Source of the DNA: Patellaria atrata CBS 101060
Lineage: Eukaryota > Ascomycota > Dothideomycetes > Patellariales > Patellariaceae
Assembly: GCA_010093705.1 (NCBI GenBank)
Contig: MU006116.1
Location: forward strand, 38,394-102,393
Length of the DNA stretch: 64,000 nucleotides
Direction: 5' to 3'
Part shown: in pieces, positions 1 to 11,219 of the stretch
Position numbering within the stretch: the stretch's first letter is position 1
How the letters are laid out: every line of letters starts with the position of its first letter
Position numbers and translations under genes: made by a program
The notes under the pieces: model-generated
The model's database searches: none
Told to the model about the DNA's origin: nothing
What the model saw: only the letters and a program-made list of their open reading frames with translations

Positions 1-480
1 TTTAATTATTTTATTTAATTATTTTATTTAATTATTTTATTTAATTATTTTATTTAATTATTTTATTTAATTATTTTATTTAATTATTTTATTTAAATTT
101 TCTATTAATTTAAATATAATTAATATAATAATTATAATTTTTTTTATATATTTTTTATATATTTTTAATATTATTTTTTTAAAAAAAAAATTTATTTAAA
201 TAATAATAAATTTAAAATTTAAAATTTTAATTAAATATATAAAATATATAAATATTATTTATATTATTAAAATTTAATTTATTAATTATATTTATTATTA
301 TTATATTTATTATTTTATAAATTTTTAATTAAAATTTTTAATTATTATTTTTTATTATTTTCTTATATATATATTTATAAAAATAATATAAAATTAAAAT
401 TTAAATTAAATTAATTATTAATTTTTTTTAATTTAAATAAGATATATAATATTAAATAATATATTAATTTAAGATAATAT
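1..480. repeat. AT-rich block with 13-bp tandem repeat
   Basis: The first ~95 bases are tandem copies of the 13-mer TTTAATTATTTTA. The rest to about 480 is almost pure A/T, with short A and T runs and no long open frame. Base composition then changes sharply to ordinary gene-bearing sequence by about 500-700. Such blocks in filamentous ascomycetes usually come from repeat-induced point mutation of transposons, or mark centromeric or subtelomeric AT isochores. The sequence alone cannot say which, and no recognisable element is left. Confidence 0.85.
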
Positions 481-716
481 ATTAATTTTATCTAATTTTC
501 CGCTATAGATTATCTATATTCTATTCCACTAATTTGGTTCTATAAGAGGAAAAGTAATACTTACCCCTGTTAGACTTATATTAGAAACTCCTAACTTAAC
601 CGTCTACCGTCTTTCCGGAATTTTTCTATTCGTTAACAATTTAACAAATGCATTAGACTCTCAACGTGCTTACTTATCACAGCGAATACAGGATATATAT
701 TTCTGAAATATCGGCT

Positions 717-2796
717 ATGGAACCTATAGCGAGCGAGACGGCGGATCAATCAGCCGAGGTGGAAAGGGGATACCAGGCCGTCGAATCGCAACCACAAGTT
801 GAGAATGAGCAGCGAGGGAACGGTGCAGATGTTACACCAGACGAGCAACCGCCAATCACGACCCATGGCAGCGAGGCAGACGAGACGAAGCAATCCGAAT
901 CCGAACAACATCTCCCTCCTCAACATCCAGAAACGGAGGAAGGAGGGAGACGGACACCGACTTTGGCTTATCCGCTCCAGGAACTCGGTGAGCTGTCGAT
1001 GGCGGAACGAGGGGAGCATTCCTCAGGCGAGGAAACGTTGATTGATGATTCTAGTTCCGTAAGAACGAGGGTGGGTTTTCCTTGGAGAGGGTGTGGTAGG
1101 GGAGGTTGGGTTGATGAGTGCTGATGTGAGGGTAGGCTTATGATTCGAGTTCGAGTGCGCAGACTTTGGTATGGTTGCTCTTTTTTTCATTTAGGGGGTA
1201 GGGGAGGCCAAAGGGGGCTTGGAGATGATACGTGCTAATGCGTATGGGTTGTTGATTTAGGTCGACGACGATTCGACGACTGATGATGCGTCAAGTTTTG
1301 TTGATGACGGGTTTTCGTGAGTTTCAGTTTTTGTTCGTCCATTCAGCAATTCCTGTCTTGGGCATCAGGGGAGCGTTGGGGAAAACAGTCAGATGAAGGG
1401 ACTTGCCTGATGGGTCAATTGTAGATTCACAGAGACGATCAACTCGATGAACTATCGGTTTAGGTTTGACGCCGGGAGGAGATATCATGCTTTTGAAGAC
1501 GCAGGTATGTCTTTTGAGAGGCATGAAACCCCAATGTTTTGCAACCAAGACTGATAGTAGGTAGCATATTTACTTCCTAACGATGAGGTTAGTTCTATGT
1601 TAACTGAGTAGTGGAACTGAAGTTAATAGAAGACAGAGAGAGCAGGAGAGGCTAGGTACGCTTCCTGAAATATGAGTAGGGAATGTAGTTTATTAATCTG
1701 TAGTAGAGGGCCAACACCAGATGTGGCTCATGGCACTCAGGGGTAATTTGCACATCGCCCCCATAAAAGAGAATGTCGGAAATGTTCTCGATATTGCCAC
1801 GGGAACGGGGAACTGGGCTATGGATTTTGTAAAGCACCGAAAATATCTTTCTTTGATTCCTCTACTAATAACTTACAGGCGGAATTATACCCCGAAGCCA
1901 ATGTCTTTGGGACAGACCTAAGGTATAGTACTAATCTCCACCCCTGTGCCCTCGAATCTAATTAACCACCTTCCTCAGTCCAATACAACCTCGTTTGTAA
2001 GTAAACCCCCTCAAGCAACTCCATCTCGCTGATACCAATACCGCAGACGTAGCGTCCCGCCCAACTGCCAATTCGTCGTCGAAGACAGCGAGGGCGAATG
2101 GATGTGGGATGAGAAATTCGATTTCATACATTCCAGAACCCTAGGCTCGACGTGGAGGGATTGGAAGGGGTATTTCAGGAAATGTATGGAGTGAGTCTTT
2201 CTCCCTAAACCTCAAGCCCCATCTTCCAGTATCCGGGAATATAGGTTCAGAGCGCTTATGGCTGGTGAAACACATCTAGATACCTCAACCCCAGCGGCTA
2301 CCTCGAAATCCACGAATTCACCTTCCCCTTCCACTGCGACGACGGCACCGCCGGCCCCGACTCCCCCATGATGCAATGGTCGATCCACTTCAACCAGGCC
2401 GCGGCCAAACGCGGTGTGGACATGGAAATCTGCGCCCAACTCGACCCTCTGCTGCGCGAAGCTGGCTTCGTCAATATCACCAAGACGCGCCTGAGGCTGC
2501 CGTTTACCGGGTGGAGCGATGACCCGGACGAGAAGCGGTACGGCGCCTTTTACGGCAGGACGTTCGATTGGGGTGTCAGTATGGGACTTTTCATGAATAG
2601 TTTGGGCTGGAGTAGGGAGAGAGCGGAGGGGTTTGTGACGGCTGCAAAGGAGGATGCGAGGGATGTGGATATGCATGCTTATATTCCGTTGTAAGTGTAA
2701 TCATCCCGTGAAGGGGTTGGTTTGGGACTAATGGGGAGATATAGGTATATCTATACGGCGCAGAAGCCGGAAGGAACTACGAGGACTTTGACGTAG
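717..2796 (+). CDS. LaeA-like SAM-dependent methyltransferase (multi-exon)
   Basis: Class I methyltransferase of the fungal LaeA/TAM type, probably nuclear or cytosolic and possibly a regulator of secondary metabolism; the substrate is unknown. Exons that keep frame: 717-1058, 1261-1316, 1425-1505, 1565-1587, 1637-1655, 1707-1828, 1879-1922, then short exons to a long one with the C-terminal half, and a last exon ending in TAG at 2794-2796. Joined, they give the family hallmarks in order: acidic Ser/Asp-rich N-terminus, GRRYHAFEDA, YLLPNDEREQERL, LHIAPI, the SAM motif VLDIATGTGNWAMDF, then YPEANVFGTDLSPIQP, VPPNCQF and FDFIHSR. The C-terminal part includes YLEIHEF and GRTFDWGVSMG. I chose the ATG at 717 (GCTATGG context) over the in-frame one at 666. 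No polyketide or peptide synthase genes lie nearby, so there is no sign of a cluster. Confidence 0.87.
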
Positions 2797-3546
2797 CTAT
2801 AGGGGGTAATGCAAGTGAGCAGTCGAGATATATAGGTCTTATTGGAAGCATATCTGCGGCGATAGAACATTGTTGGAGACTGTAATACGGGTCTTGTATA
2901 GTGTACATTTTCGATGTCAAAATCCTAGAATGGGCGAATACAGGGAGAGGGGTCGTAAATATTTGGATGCTGTTTGTACGACAAATCCGGTCAAATCTCG
3001 AACCATATTTGTATGGCTTGGGGGTTATAGTTGTACGGCTTAGCATGCGGGTACTCAACATATCTGGCGCATGTATAATCTTCTCGCTATTTAAGCTAAA
3101 TGAATATGAGACATTGGATACGTATGGACCAAATCGCCTTACGACTGCTTCAGCTTAGAGACCTTGTTTGGAACCTTGTCTGCTATTTGGTTTCCAGCAC
3201 TCTCAGTTAGTTTAGGTAACTCCCGATGGGTATTCGATACTCATTGGCTTCGCAAAGACTGAAGTCTGGTCTCTACAAATATAGGGGGGGTAGAATTGAC
3301 TTACGGTGATCTTAGATGGGGGCATCGATAATTCACACCTGCTAGTGTAACATGCTGTTCATATCTATGTTTTCCTTTGGAAACACGAACAAAAATAGTA
3401 ACGTACTACATATGATCTTTGTAGATGTCTAAGCAGTTGCGGGGACAGTCGCGGGGCACTCGGAAGCACGATCCGAAATCGGGAATCCCGAATCCGCCTC
3501 CGCAAAGAAATATTTGTCTAAAAGCTCCAACAATAATATCTCGACA
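2797..3546. other. Intergenic, no gene seen
   Basis: Spacer between the methyltransferase and trpE. Open frames here are short and resemble nothing I know. The trpE-proximal part is probably promoter and leader. Confidence 0.6.
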
Positions 3547-3553
3547 TGACTCA
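3547..3553 (+). promoter_or_regulatory. Gcn4/CPC1-type site TGACTCA upstream of trpE
   Basis: A perfect TGACTCA lies 67 bp before the chosen trpE start. This palindrome is the binding site of the bZIP activators Gcn4/CPC1/CpcA, which induce amino-acid genes during starvation. It fits trpE regulation, but function is inferred from the match and position only. Confidence 0.6.
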
Positions 3554-3619
3554 CCTTCGACCATAGAAAATCCACACCACCTTCCAGCCTTCCAATTGAT
3601 ACCCCGATACCTACCCAAA

Positions 3620-5765
3620 ATGGCACCACGAGCAAGTATACCTCTATCCCCTCAATCACACCCAAACTAAACGAAAATAATAACTAGATATACGCCCAAC
3701 CCTCCCTTTCCACCATCCGCGCCCTCCTCGCTAAATCCCTCACCTCCCCCAACCCAGCCAACTTAGTGCCCCTCTGCACGACCGTGCCCGCCGAACTCCT
3801 AACCCCGACATCGATTTACCTCAAGATCTCCTCGAAGTCAGTCGTTCTGTCTCATCCCTCCAAATCCCCCAACAGCCCATACCAAACCTCCAACCCCCCC
3901 TAACACCCGTCGCACAGATCCCCCTCCCGCCTCTCCTTCCTCTTCGAATCCGCCCTCACAACCGAAACAATCGGACGCTTCTCCTTCGTCGGTAGCGCAC
4001 CCCGTCTCGTCCTGAAAACCGGGCCCGGACACGGTGCTTCCGTCGACCCCCTCCCGCTGCTCGAAGCCGAACTGCGCAAATCCCGCGTGCTGGACGTACC
4101 TGGCTTGAACCTCCCCCCGTTGACCGGCGGCGCGATAGGGTATGTGGGGTACGACTGCGTGCGGTACTTTGAGCCGAAGACGGCGCGGGAGGGGATGCGG
4201 GACGTGTTGGGCGTGCCGGAGAGTTTGTTCATGGTTTTTGATACTATTGTTGCGATGGATCATTTTTATCAGACTGTGCGGGTCGTTACTTATATGCGTG
4301 TTTCGCCTGGGATACTGGAGGGGGAGGGGAAGTTGGAAGAGGCGTATGAGAGGGCTTGTGGGGAGTTGAGACGGGTGGCGGAGGTGTTGAGGGAGGGGGA
4401 GATACCGGTGCCTGTGCAGCCGTCGATTGAGCGCGGAGGGGAGTATGTGTCTAATATTGGGCGCGAGGGGTATGAGGGCCATGTCAGGAGGTTGAAGGAG
4501 CATATCAAGGTCGGGGATATCATTCAGGCGGTTCCCTCGCAGAGGGTCGCGAGACCGACGTCCCTCCATCCGTTCAATATCTACCGTAACCTCCGCACCG
4601 TCAATCCCTCGCCTTACCTCTTCTTCGTCGACTGCGAGGAGTTTCAGATCGTGGGCGCCAGCCCCGAGTTGCTGGTTAAGAGCGAGCTGGGCAGGGTCAT
4701 CACGCATCCGATCGCGGGGACCGTGAAGAGGGGCAAGACGGTCGAGCAGGATGACGCGCTCGCGAGGGAGCTGTTGGAGTCGATTAAGGATCGCGCGGAA
4801 CATGTCATGTTGGTTGACCTTGCCCGCAACGATGTCAATCGTGTCTGTGACCCCTTGTCCACGCGCGTCGACCGGCTCATGGTCGTGCAGAAGTTCTCTC
4901 ACGTTCAGCACCTCGTGTCGGAGGTTAGTGGGGTGTTGAGACCGGGCAAGACGCGCTTCGATGCGTTCAGGAGTATTTTTCCTGCCGGAACGGTGAGTGG
5001 AGCGCCGAAGGTGAGGGCTATGGAACTCATTGCCGAGCTGGAGAAGGAGAAGAGAGGAGTGTATGCGGGTGCGGTGGGGTATTTTGGGTATGGGAGTGTT
5101 GATAGGGATGGGAAGGAGGAAGAGGGAGCGATGGATGTGAGTACAGCATTTTTTGCCCTGAGGATGTTGGTGCCTTTGATGTTAAATGTTTTGGCAGACT
5201 TGCATCGCGCTACGAACGATGCTGGTTAAGGATGGAGTCGCATATCTTCAAGCAGGGGTAAGTTCGATATATATATTTTTTTTTTACATGTCGGTGTTTT
5301 CTGTGATGTTGTTTCATACTGTTGTACAAGTTTTTCTTTAGAGGGGCTGGGCAGATATCTGCAATTGTTGTACCATGTTTCTTGTTTCTTGTTTCTTGTT
5401 TCTTGTTTCTCGTTTCTCGTTTCTCGTTTCTCGTTGAGCGGGTGCTACTGCAGTTGTGGAGAAAGGTCCGGAAGCGAAAAGACTGACTTGAGATCAGGGC
5501 GGCATCGTACACGATTCAGACCCTTATGACGAGTATGTGGAGACGTTGAATAAACTGGGTGCCAACGTGTAAGTTTTCCCATGGCCGTACCTTATTCTAT
5601 ACATAATACTAAATGGCTAGGCAATGTATCACTTCAGCTGAAGAGAAGCATCTGCAGGAGCAGGAACAGGAACAGGGAAGCGCCATCAACGACGTTGCGG
5701 GAAAGCAGGAACTGGCGATAGACAAGCAGCAGGAGAAAACGCATATCGAGCTCGCTGCTGGTTAA
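3620..5765 (+). CDS. trpE: Anthranilate synthase component I
   Basis: Converts chorismate and glutamine-derived ammonia to anthranilate, the first committed step of tryptophan synthesis, working with the TrpG/TrpC-type glutaminase subunit. The N-terminal exon reads YAQPSLSTIRALL...NLVPLCTTVPAELLTPTSIYLKI. The large exon to about 5137 carries GRFSFVG, LPPLTGGAIGYVGYDCVRYFEPK, GDIIQAVPSQR, FQIVGASPELLVK, HPIAGTVKRGK, DLARNDVNRV and SGAPKVRAMELI, all chorismate-binding family signatures. Later exons add TCIALRTMLVKDGVAYLQAG and GGIVHDSDPYDEYVETLNKLGANV, then an acidic Gln-rich tail ending in TAA. The first exon is probably only four codons (MAPR), followed by an intron with a GC donor (GCAAGT) and TAACTAG acceptor, since no GT donor keeps frame. 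The intron after LQAG holds a 7-bp tandem repeat. TGACTCA upstream suggests cross-pathway control. Confidence 0.95.
5375..5437 (+). repeat. 7-bp tandem repeat inside a trpE intron
   Basis: About eight copies of a heptamer: first four as GTTTCTT, then four as GTTTCTC. The array sits within an intron of trpE and is pyrimidine-rich on the coding strand. The block-wise change from one variant to the other suggests expansion after a single T-to-C change. Confidence 0.85.
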
Positions 5766-7055
5766 ACCGTCTTTGAACGAATCTTGATGGGGAAATTATA
5801 GGCGTAATGCGAATCCGTCACAGCCGTCTTTTTTTCTCATCTTCCCGTCTCTTTTTTGCTGTTTAGCAAACTTTTACCTTAGATAGCAATCATGTTTGCG
5901 TGTGATGGGATACTGAGCCACAGTTAGCGAGAGAGTTCAGGGGTCCAGGATCATCTGTGGCACAGAATGATTCGATGATGGCTTCGTGAGGTAAGGGGGT
6001 TGGCAGGAAAAGTTGGACACGACAACCCGACCACCCGACCTCAAGACGGCAAGACGGCAGCTTTTTGAGTGCAACTTTTTCTTTTAACTTTCCTTGTTCC
6101 TTGGAAACGGTTAGGAATTACGACTGGTTGAAGTCATGGCATTGTGAGAAATAGAGGAATCATGTTCGCGAACCTTTCCAATCTCAGAATTCAATCAATT
6201 CCTTCGCGATAATTTCAATTGAAACTCGTTCAATTTCCACACCCGAGAAAGGTGAGAAGGTCAGTCGAAAGATGTGCAGCAGCGATGGCTGAGATTCGTT
6301 GACGGGGCAAATTGGCGAGATCCAAAGTCGCAGGCGGGATTGGAGACAGGGATTATTGGATGGCTGGGAAGGCGGAACTTTACCTCATCCAGCTTGAAGC
6401 GAAGGTTACGCGCATAAACAACCTAACCATTTACCATCATCTCGGCAGATGTTCATTGGATGAAGAGAAGATGGCTACATCATAATCCGTTGCTCTGATG
6501 AGTTCAGGTTCCTGGATTCGTTGGATGGCGAAGAGACCACCTGAAATGGGTTTAGCGGGAGGCTGATATTCAAAGCCATACGGCGAATAACGCGATCCGC
6601 GCATTGATTGTACAGCGTGTCCTGCGCGCGTCTCATCCAAGCTTCCTGTATCTTTTTTCCCCTCTCCACAACTTCGATTTTGCAGGGGCACAGGGCGTAC
6701 AGGGGAGCTCTTGATTGTTCGATGAACTCTAGGCTTGTGACGACGCCTTCCAAGTTTTCCTTGTGGCAGGAACGATGCACCAAGATGCGAGATGCAAGAT
6801 GCAAGCTCCCCCTTCACCCACACCCGTCCACCTGGGAAGTCACCCGTCACCCAACCAGACACACCCGAAATTGCCCTTTGTTTATATTCCTCATCTGCCT
6901 CCTTGACTCCTTTTCTCTCCTCCTCTTCCTCTTCCTCACCGTCCATCTAAGCATCCACCTTTGCGCATACCTTCAACCGCCTTCATTCTAGAAAGCATCC
7001 TAAACCGTTTCTTCTACCTTGCATTGTTCATCAACTTTGATACCCCTTCGCCACA
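5766..7055. other. Intergenic; unresolved minus-strand open frame
   Basis: No recognisable gene. An open frame on the minus strand (6804-6475, about 109 residues, with a helical stretch containing CPCKIEVVERGKKIQEAW) could be a small gene or chance, and I could not match it to a family. The last 200 bases before 7056 are strongly pyrimidine-rich and look like the promoter and leader of the CFEM gene. Confidence 0.4.
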
Positions 7056-8000
7056 ATGAAGACCTCAATCCTTCTCCTCGCCGGTGCCGCTGTTGTCCTT
7101 GCTCAAGGTGATATCGGTGGTCTGCCCGCCTGCGGTGTAAGTTGAAGAAAACCATCAATTCATCCATTTTTCCATGGTCGGTCAATTGATATGTGAACAG
7201 CAAACATGCATTGGAAACATGCTCGGCATCGCGCAGTCTTCATTCGGATGCAATCCCGGTGACGCTGTTTGCTACTGCACAAACGCCAACTTCGGATACG
7301 GTATTAGGGATTGCGCCGATCAGGCATGCCCTAACGCTGAGGATGCCAACACTGTCAAGAGCTTCGGTGTTCAATACTGCCAGAGTGAGTCACCGACTGC
7401 TGCATGTCTGACGCTATTCGAATTATTACTAACCATGCGATAGACTACTTCGCTAGTCTTTCAGCCGCTGGCAACTCCGTCCCACCTGCTACCGCCATCT
7501 CTGCAATCACCGAGACTCCAACTGGCACTGCTGCTAGCGCTTCTGGTGCTGCTCAGACCAGTGAAGACAGCGAGCCTTCATCATCTCCAATCTCCACTCA
7601 GGCTCTAGTTGCGACCATCACCGCTGACGGCAGTACCATCACCACGACAACCGGTGCTTCAACTCTCTTCACCGTCATTGGAGGTGCTGCTGCTTCCGCT
7701 TCCGACGCTCTCGCATCTGCCTCCGCCAGTGCTAGTGACGTACTCGGCTCTGCTAGCAGTGCTCTTGCTTCAGCTTCAGATGCTCTTGCTTCCGCTTCTG
7801 GCGCTGCCTCAAGTAATCTCGCCGATGCATCTGGTGCTCTTTCCAGCGCTCTTGAAACTGTGACCGGATCCGCCTCGCAGACTGTCACCACCTTCACTTC
7901 AACCATGACCGGTACCAGCACCTCAACCGGTGGTGCTCCCATGAAGACTGCCGCTCCTATTCTTGGTGCTGCCGGTATGGCTGCTCTCCTCTTCCTGTAA
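7056..8000 (+). CDS. CFEM-domain GPI-anchored cell-wall protein
   Basis: Predicted secreted wall protein; CFEM proteins act in haem/iron capture, adhesion or host interaction. Three exons: 7056-7136, 7201-7384 and 7444-8000. A signal peptide (MKTSILLLAGAAVVLA) is followed by a CFEM domain with eight cysteines in the usual spacing (PAC, QTC, FGC, AVC, YC, RDC, QAC, QYC) and the aspartate-bearing CNPGD. A Ser/Ala/Thr-rich stalk of about 150 residues with SASDALASAS-type repeats follows. The end has a small-residue omega-like region (STGGAPMK) and a hydrophobic tail (APILGAAGMAALLFL), as expected for GPI attachment. The leader is pyrimidine-rich. Function beyond CFEM membership cannot be told from sequence. 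Confidence 0.93.
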
Positions 8001-8187
8001 ATACCTTTTCGACCGATAACTCGGTACTTGGGGTACGACGGATAGTTGGTCAGCTAGCATTAGCGGAGCATTTCATGGGCGGTCATCTTAATTTCACCGG
8101 GGGTTACGAGGAGTTCAAGAGGTGTATTAGCATCCAGGATCTTCTTGCATGCATATCGGGTTGGTTTTGATTATGAATCTTCTCTTC

Positions 8188-8224
<37 letters not shown>

Positions 8225-9071
8225 GTCTGTGTGTGTGTATGAATATGTCGATATGAGGCGACTTTTTACTCTTACCCTTTACTTTCTTGAATCCGACTAA
8301 TAATCGATTCTGCGATATGCAGTTCGATACTCTTGGATCCGACACAATGTAATTAGATCGTATGGATGGATGCTCATGATACCCTTGCGACATGAGCGAT
8401 TACTACGGGGTTAGGAAGCTTAGGATAATTGAATGTTAAACATTATATTTAAGTATATCATGTGCTATGTGATTTTGACTTGGTATATTGAGGGTGATTT
8501 GTGAACTGTGTCGTTGGAAAAGAGTGTGATTAGTCATCTCGCGTGGTTTACGAAAGGGATGGTAGCCTCAAAGGAATGAAGCTTACCTTGACGTCCATGA
8601 TCGACCTTGACATGGAATGCTCATTCAACTTCAACAATCAAAAACTTACCTGATTACCGGCATAAAGCAATAAAATGTAGTCAGGAACTTCCTAGAATAA
8701 AACATCCTTGTATTGTAGCTCAAAACTTCGCGCGGTCTGTCGAAGCACATCTCAAACAATAGAGAACAAGACGCAGTTACCGCAGTCCCTTCTACAGACC
8801 GTTCATCACAACTAAAAATAGAAATAAACGAATAAAACCTCCCATATATCCATTCGCTACCGTTCCCCCTTTCTCGATCCGTTTCTTTACAAAACTAATT
8901 TTTATCTTACTCTCATCTTCCCTCACTCACATACCCCTCTTCCGCTTTTTCCTTCCCTTGCCTTAGTCATTCCCCTCATCCTTCCGTTTCCCACTCCCCT
9001 CCCCTCCATTCTTCCGTTTCCCCTTTTCCGTCTCTCTTTACCTCATCCTCCACCTCTCCTTGTCCCTCTCC
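8001..9071. other. Intergenic with CT/GT microsatellite
   Basis: 3' region of the CFEM gene and downstream flank of the minus-strand gene beyond. A (CT)n tract followed by (GT)n lies at about 8182-8240. No coding signal seen. Confidence 0.6.
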
Positions 9072-11219
9072 CTAACCCACCTCCCCCAAACCCACCTCCT
9101 CCCTCTCCCGTCCCCGTCTCCACGCCTCCGCAACACCAACCCGTCTCCCATCCTCACCCACCCAATCCCCCCTGCCCGCGCCGTAAGTATTCTCAAGCCA
9201 TTTCTGCACAGCTTTTCTGTCAGTTTTTTTAGAGGGACAAAGACCCCAAGATGAGGCGTTGGAGAGGATGGTACTGAGGGGAAGGCGGCGGATGAAGAAG
9301 TCGTAGCGGAGTTGGGAGAGGAGGCGGGGGGTTAGTTCTGGTGTGTTTTGCTGAAACTCGTCGTCGTCGTTTGAGGTGGAGGGCGACGGGGAGGGGGAAG
9401 GGAAGAGGGAGGCGGAGTTGGAAGGGGAGGTGTTTTCGCGTCTGCTGGTGGATGTATCTTCTTCTTCTCTCGGTCCCGGGGGTGCGCAGGTGAGATTGTA
9501 TGTGCTGCTCTCGTCGTCATCTTCTTGGTCAGGATGACGATACCTCTCTATACCCCGCTTGTCTTTACCCCTCCGTTCCTCACTTCTGCTTCCACTTCCG
9601 CTAGACGCATTGCCATCGCAGGCCCCATCCCCATCCCCATCCCCCTTCAATTCCGATCTTCCATCCTTCGTACCCCTAGTCTTGCCCCTAGTCTTGGGTT
9701 TGGACTCTCTCCCACGTCCCAGCTTTCCAAAACCCGACCACCCCGCCGGCAAATGCTCCCTCCACCACGGAAAATGCAAGACCGGACGGAGCGGGTTCAG
9801 GACCCCGCGGGCCGGGAACCCCGGGCCCGGAGATGTTCTCACCGAGGAAGGGTGGAGAGATGAGTTGGGGAGGGGAAGAAGTGTATGCGCCCCGGCGTGC
9901 GGGCAGGGGATGCAGAAGCGGAGGGGTGGGGTGGGTATGTTCGGCACGGCCAGGGGGCCTGATGATGGGAATGAGGTCAAGAGTGAAGATGAAGACGCGG
10001 GATGCATGTGGAAGGGGTTCGTGCACGGTTCCCGTGTGGTTTGGTTTGAGGAACCGGGATCATCTGCGAGAGTGGGGGCGGGATCGCCACCATGTTCGAG
10101 ACTGGAGAAAGTCGTGGCGCTGTCTGGGGGTTTTGGTGGGCGGTTCCTCTCTCTGTCGCCGTGATGAGAGGGTGTGGGATGAGAGATCCCTCCATCGTGG
10201 TCCAGAGACCCGGAGGAACGTCTTGTGGCTGGGGGAAAGGGAGTCGTAGACGCGGTGCCGATCCCCTCGTCGTTCGCGTACCCGGAAATTTCGAAGCGGG
10301 AAAGGGGGGCGAGAGGTGTGTCTTCTACATAGGTTTGAAAACTCCGTTTCCGGGATTGGGAGGTCGTTGTAGGGTGGAGGTGTCGGGGATCTGGATCCGA
10401 GTTGGGGAGGGTGGCTGCGCCGGGTATTGGGGCGTGGGTGTGGTCTCTGTTCGGTGGAATGTGTTGGGGATGTGAGAAGGTGGGGTTGGTTGCGGTGGTT
10501 TGATGGGATTGATGTCGGTGTTGATAGTGCCGATACGGTACTACTCTCGTATCCTCGCCGATAGGAGGAGTGTAAATAGGATAATATGTCCCGTCAACGG
10601 GGGTTTGAAACATATCATCCTCCACGCTCGCCCGCGGCTCTTCTCCCCTCTCCACCTCGACGTGAACAGGGTTAGGGTCCAAGTCGAGGTCTAGACCAGG
10701 TATGCAGGTCCACCAGGGCTCCTGCGGCTCTGAGACAGGAGACGCCGGAGCCTCTGTGTGTCCGAGCGCGCGATAGGATTCTTTGAGACTTGGATTGATA
10801 CAGTCGTCTGGGTAGTACGGGATAGGCGTGGCGTATGCGTTTGTGGGAGAGGGATAGGAGGTTAGATACTGGGGGGTGGTACAATCATCATCGTACGCTG
10901 GGAACGTGAAGTCGTCTATGTAAAGGCCCGGTGTGGTGTGAGTGTCTTGGGGTGGAGCGTCAAGGCTGGGAGTTTCGTAGTGTATGCTGCTGGCTTGAGC
11001 TTCGATGGGGATGGTGTGGGTTGGATCATGCGGTGCTTGGGCATGGTCGTGTGGTGGAGGTTGTGGATTTGTGATGCTAGCATATTGTAGGCTATTTTCC
11101 TCACAAGACGGCGAATTCAAATAGGACAAAGGGATGCCCTCGTGCATTTCCATTATAAAACTGTTTTGCGAGTTACCAGGTATCCATATGTTTCCGTATT
11201 CGCTTTCTTGATCTTCCAT
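9072..11219 (-). CDS. Uncharacterised Pro/Ser-rich protein with conserved-looking C-terminal helical domain
   Basis: One open frame of 715 residues; I take the ATG at 11219 (MEDQESEYGN), not the in-frame upstream codon. About 600 residues are low-complexity and rich in Pro, Ser, Thr, His and Asp, with few hydrophobic runs, suggesting disorder. The ordered part is C-terminal: TPRLLSQLRYDFFIRRLPLSTIL, SSWGLCPSKKTDRKAVQKWLENTYG, ending in RVGVAEAWRRG. The helix-turn-helix-like layout of basic and aromatic residues would suit a nucleic-acid-binding module, but I do not recognise a named family, so that is a guess. A Gly/Arg/Lys/Asp-rich stretch precedes this domain. No introns are needed. Confidence 0.7.
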   Translation of the reverse strand: MEDQESEYGNIWIPGNSQNSFIMEMHEGIPLSYLNSPSCEENSLQYASITNPQPPPHDHAQAPHDPTHTIPIEAQASSIHYETPSLDAPPQDTHTTPGLYIDDFTFPAYDDDCTTPQYLTSYPSPTNAYATPIPYYPDDCINPSLKESYRALGHTEAPASPVSEPQEPWWTCIPGLDLDLDPNPVHVEVERGEEPRASVEDDMFQTPVDGTYYPIYTPPIGEDTRVVPYRHYQHRHQSHQTTATNPTFSHPQHIPPNRDHTHAPIPGAATLPNSDPDPRHLHPTTTSQSRKRSFQTYVEDTPLAPLSRFEISGYANDEGIGTASTTPFPPATRRSSGSLDHDGGISHPTPSHHGDRERNRPPKPPDSATTFSSLEHGGDPAPTLADDPGSSNQTTREPCTNPFHMHPASSSSLLTSFPSSGPLAVPNIPTPPLRFCIPCPHAGAHTLLPLPNSSLHPSSVRTSPGPGFPARGVLNPLRPVLHFPWWREHLPAGWSGFGKLGRGRESKPKTRGKTRGTKDGRSELKGDGDGDGACDGNASSGSGSRSEERRGKDKRGIERYRHPDQEDDDESSTYNLTCAPPGPREEEDTSTSRRENTSPSNSASLFPSPSPSPSTSNDDDEFQQNTPELTPRLLSQLRYDFFIRRLPLSTILSNASSWGLCPSKKTDRKAVQKWLENTYGAGRGDWVGEDGRRVGVAEAWRRGREREEVGLGEVG

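Noticed and set aside
666-2796. A secondary-metabolite cluster around the LaeA-like methyltransferase
   Set aside because: Neighbours are primary-metabolism and wall-protein genes; no backbone synthase, transporter or P450 is present.
3425-3619. TrpE starting at the in-frame ATG at 3425
   Set aside because: This would add 65 Pro/Arg-rich residues unlike the family and place the TGACTCA site inside coding sequence; MAPR at 3620 is more credible.
9525-10694. Several plus-strand frames within 9.5-10.7 kb
   Set aside because: They are shadows of the repetitive, GC-biased minus-strand gene and have no independent features.
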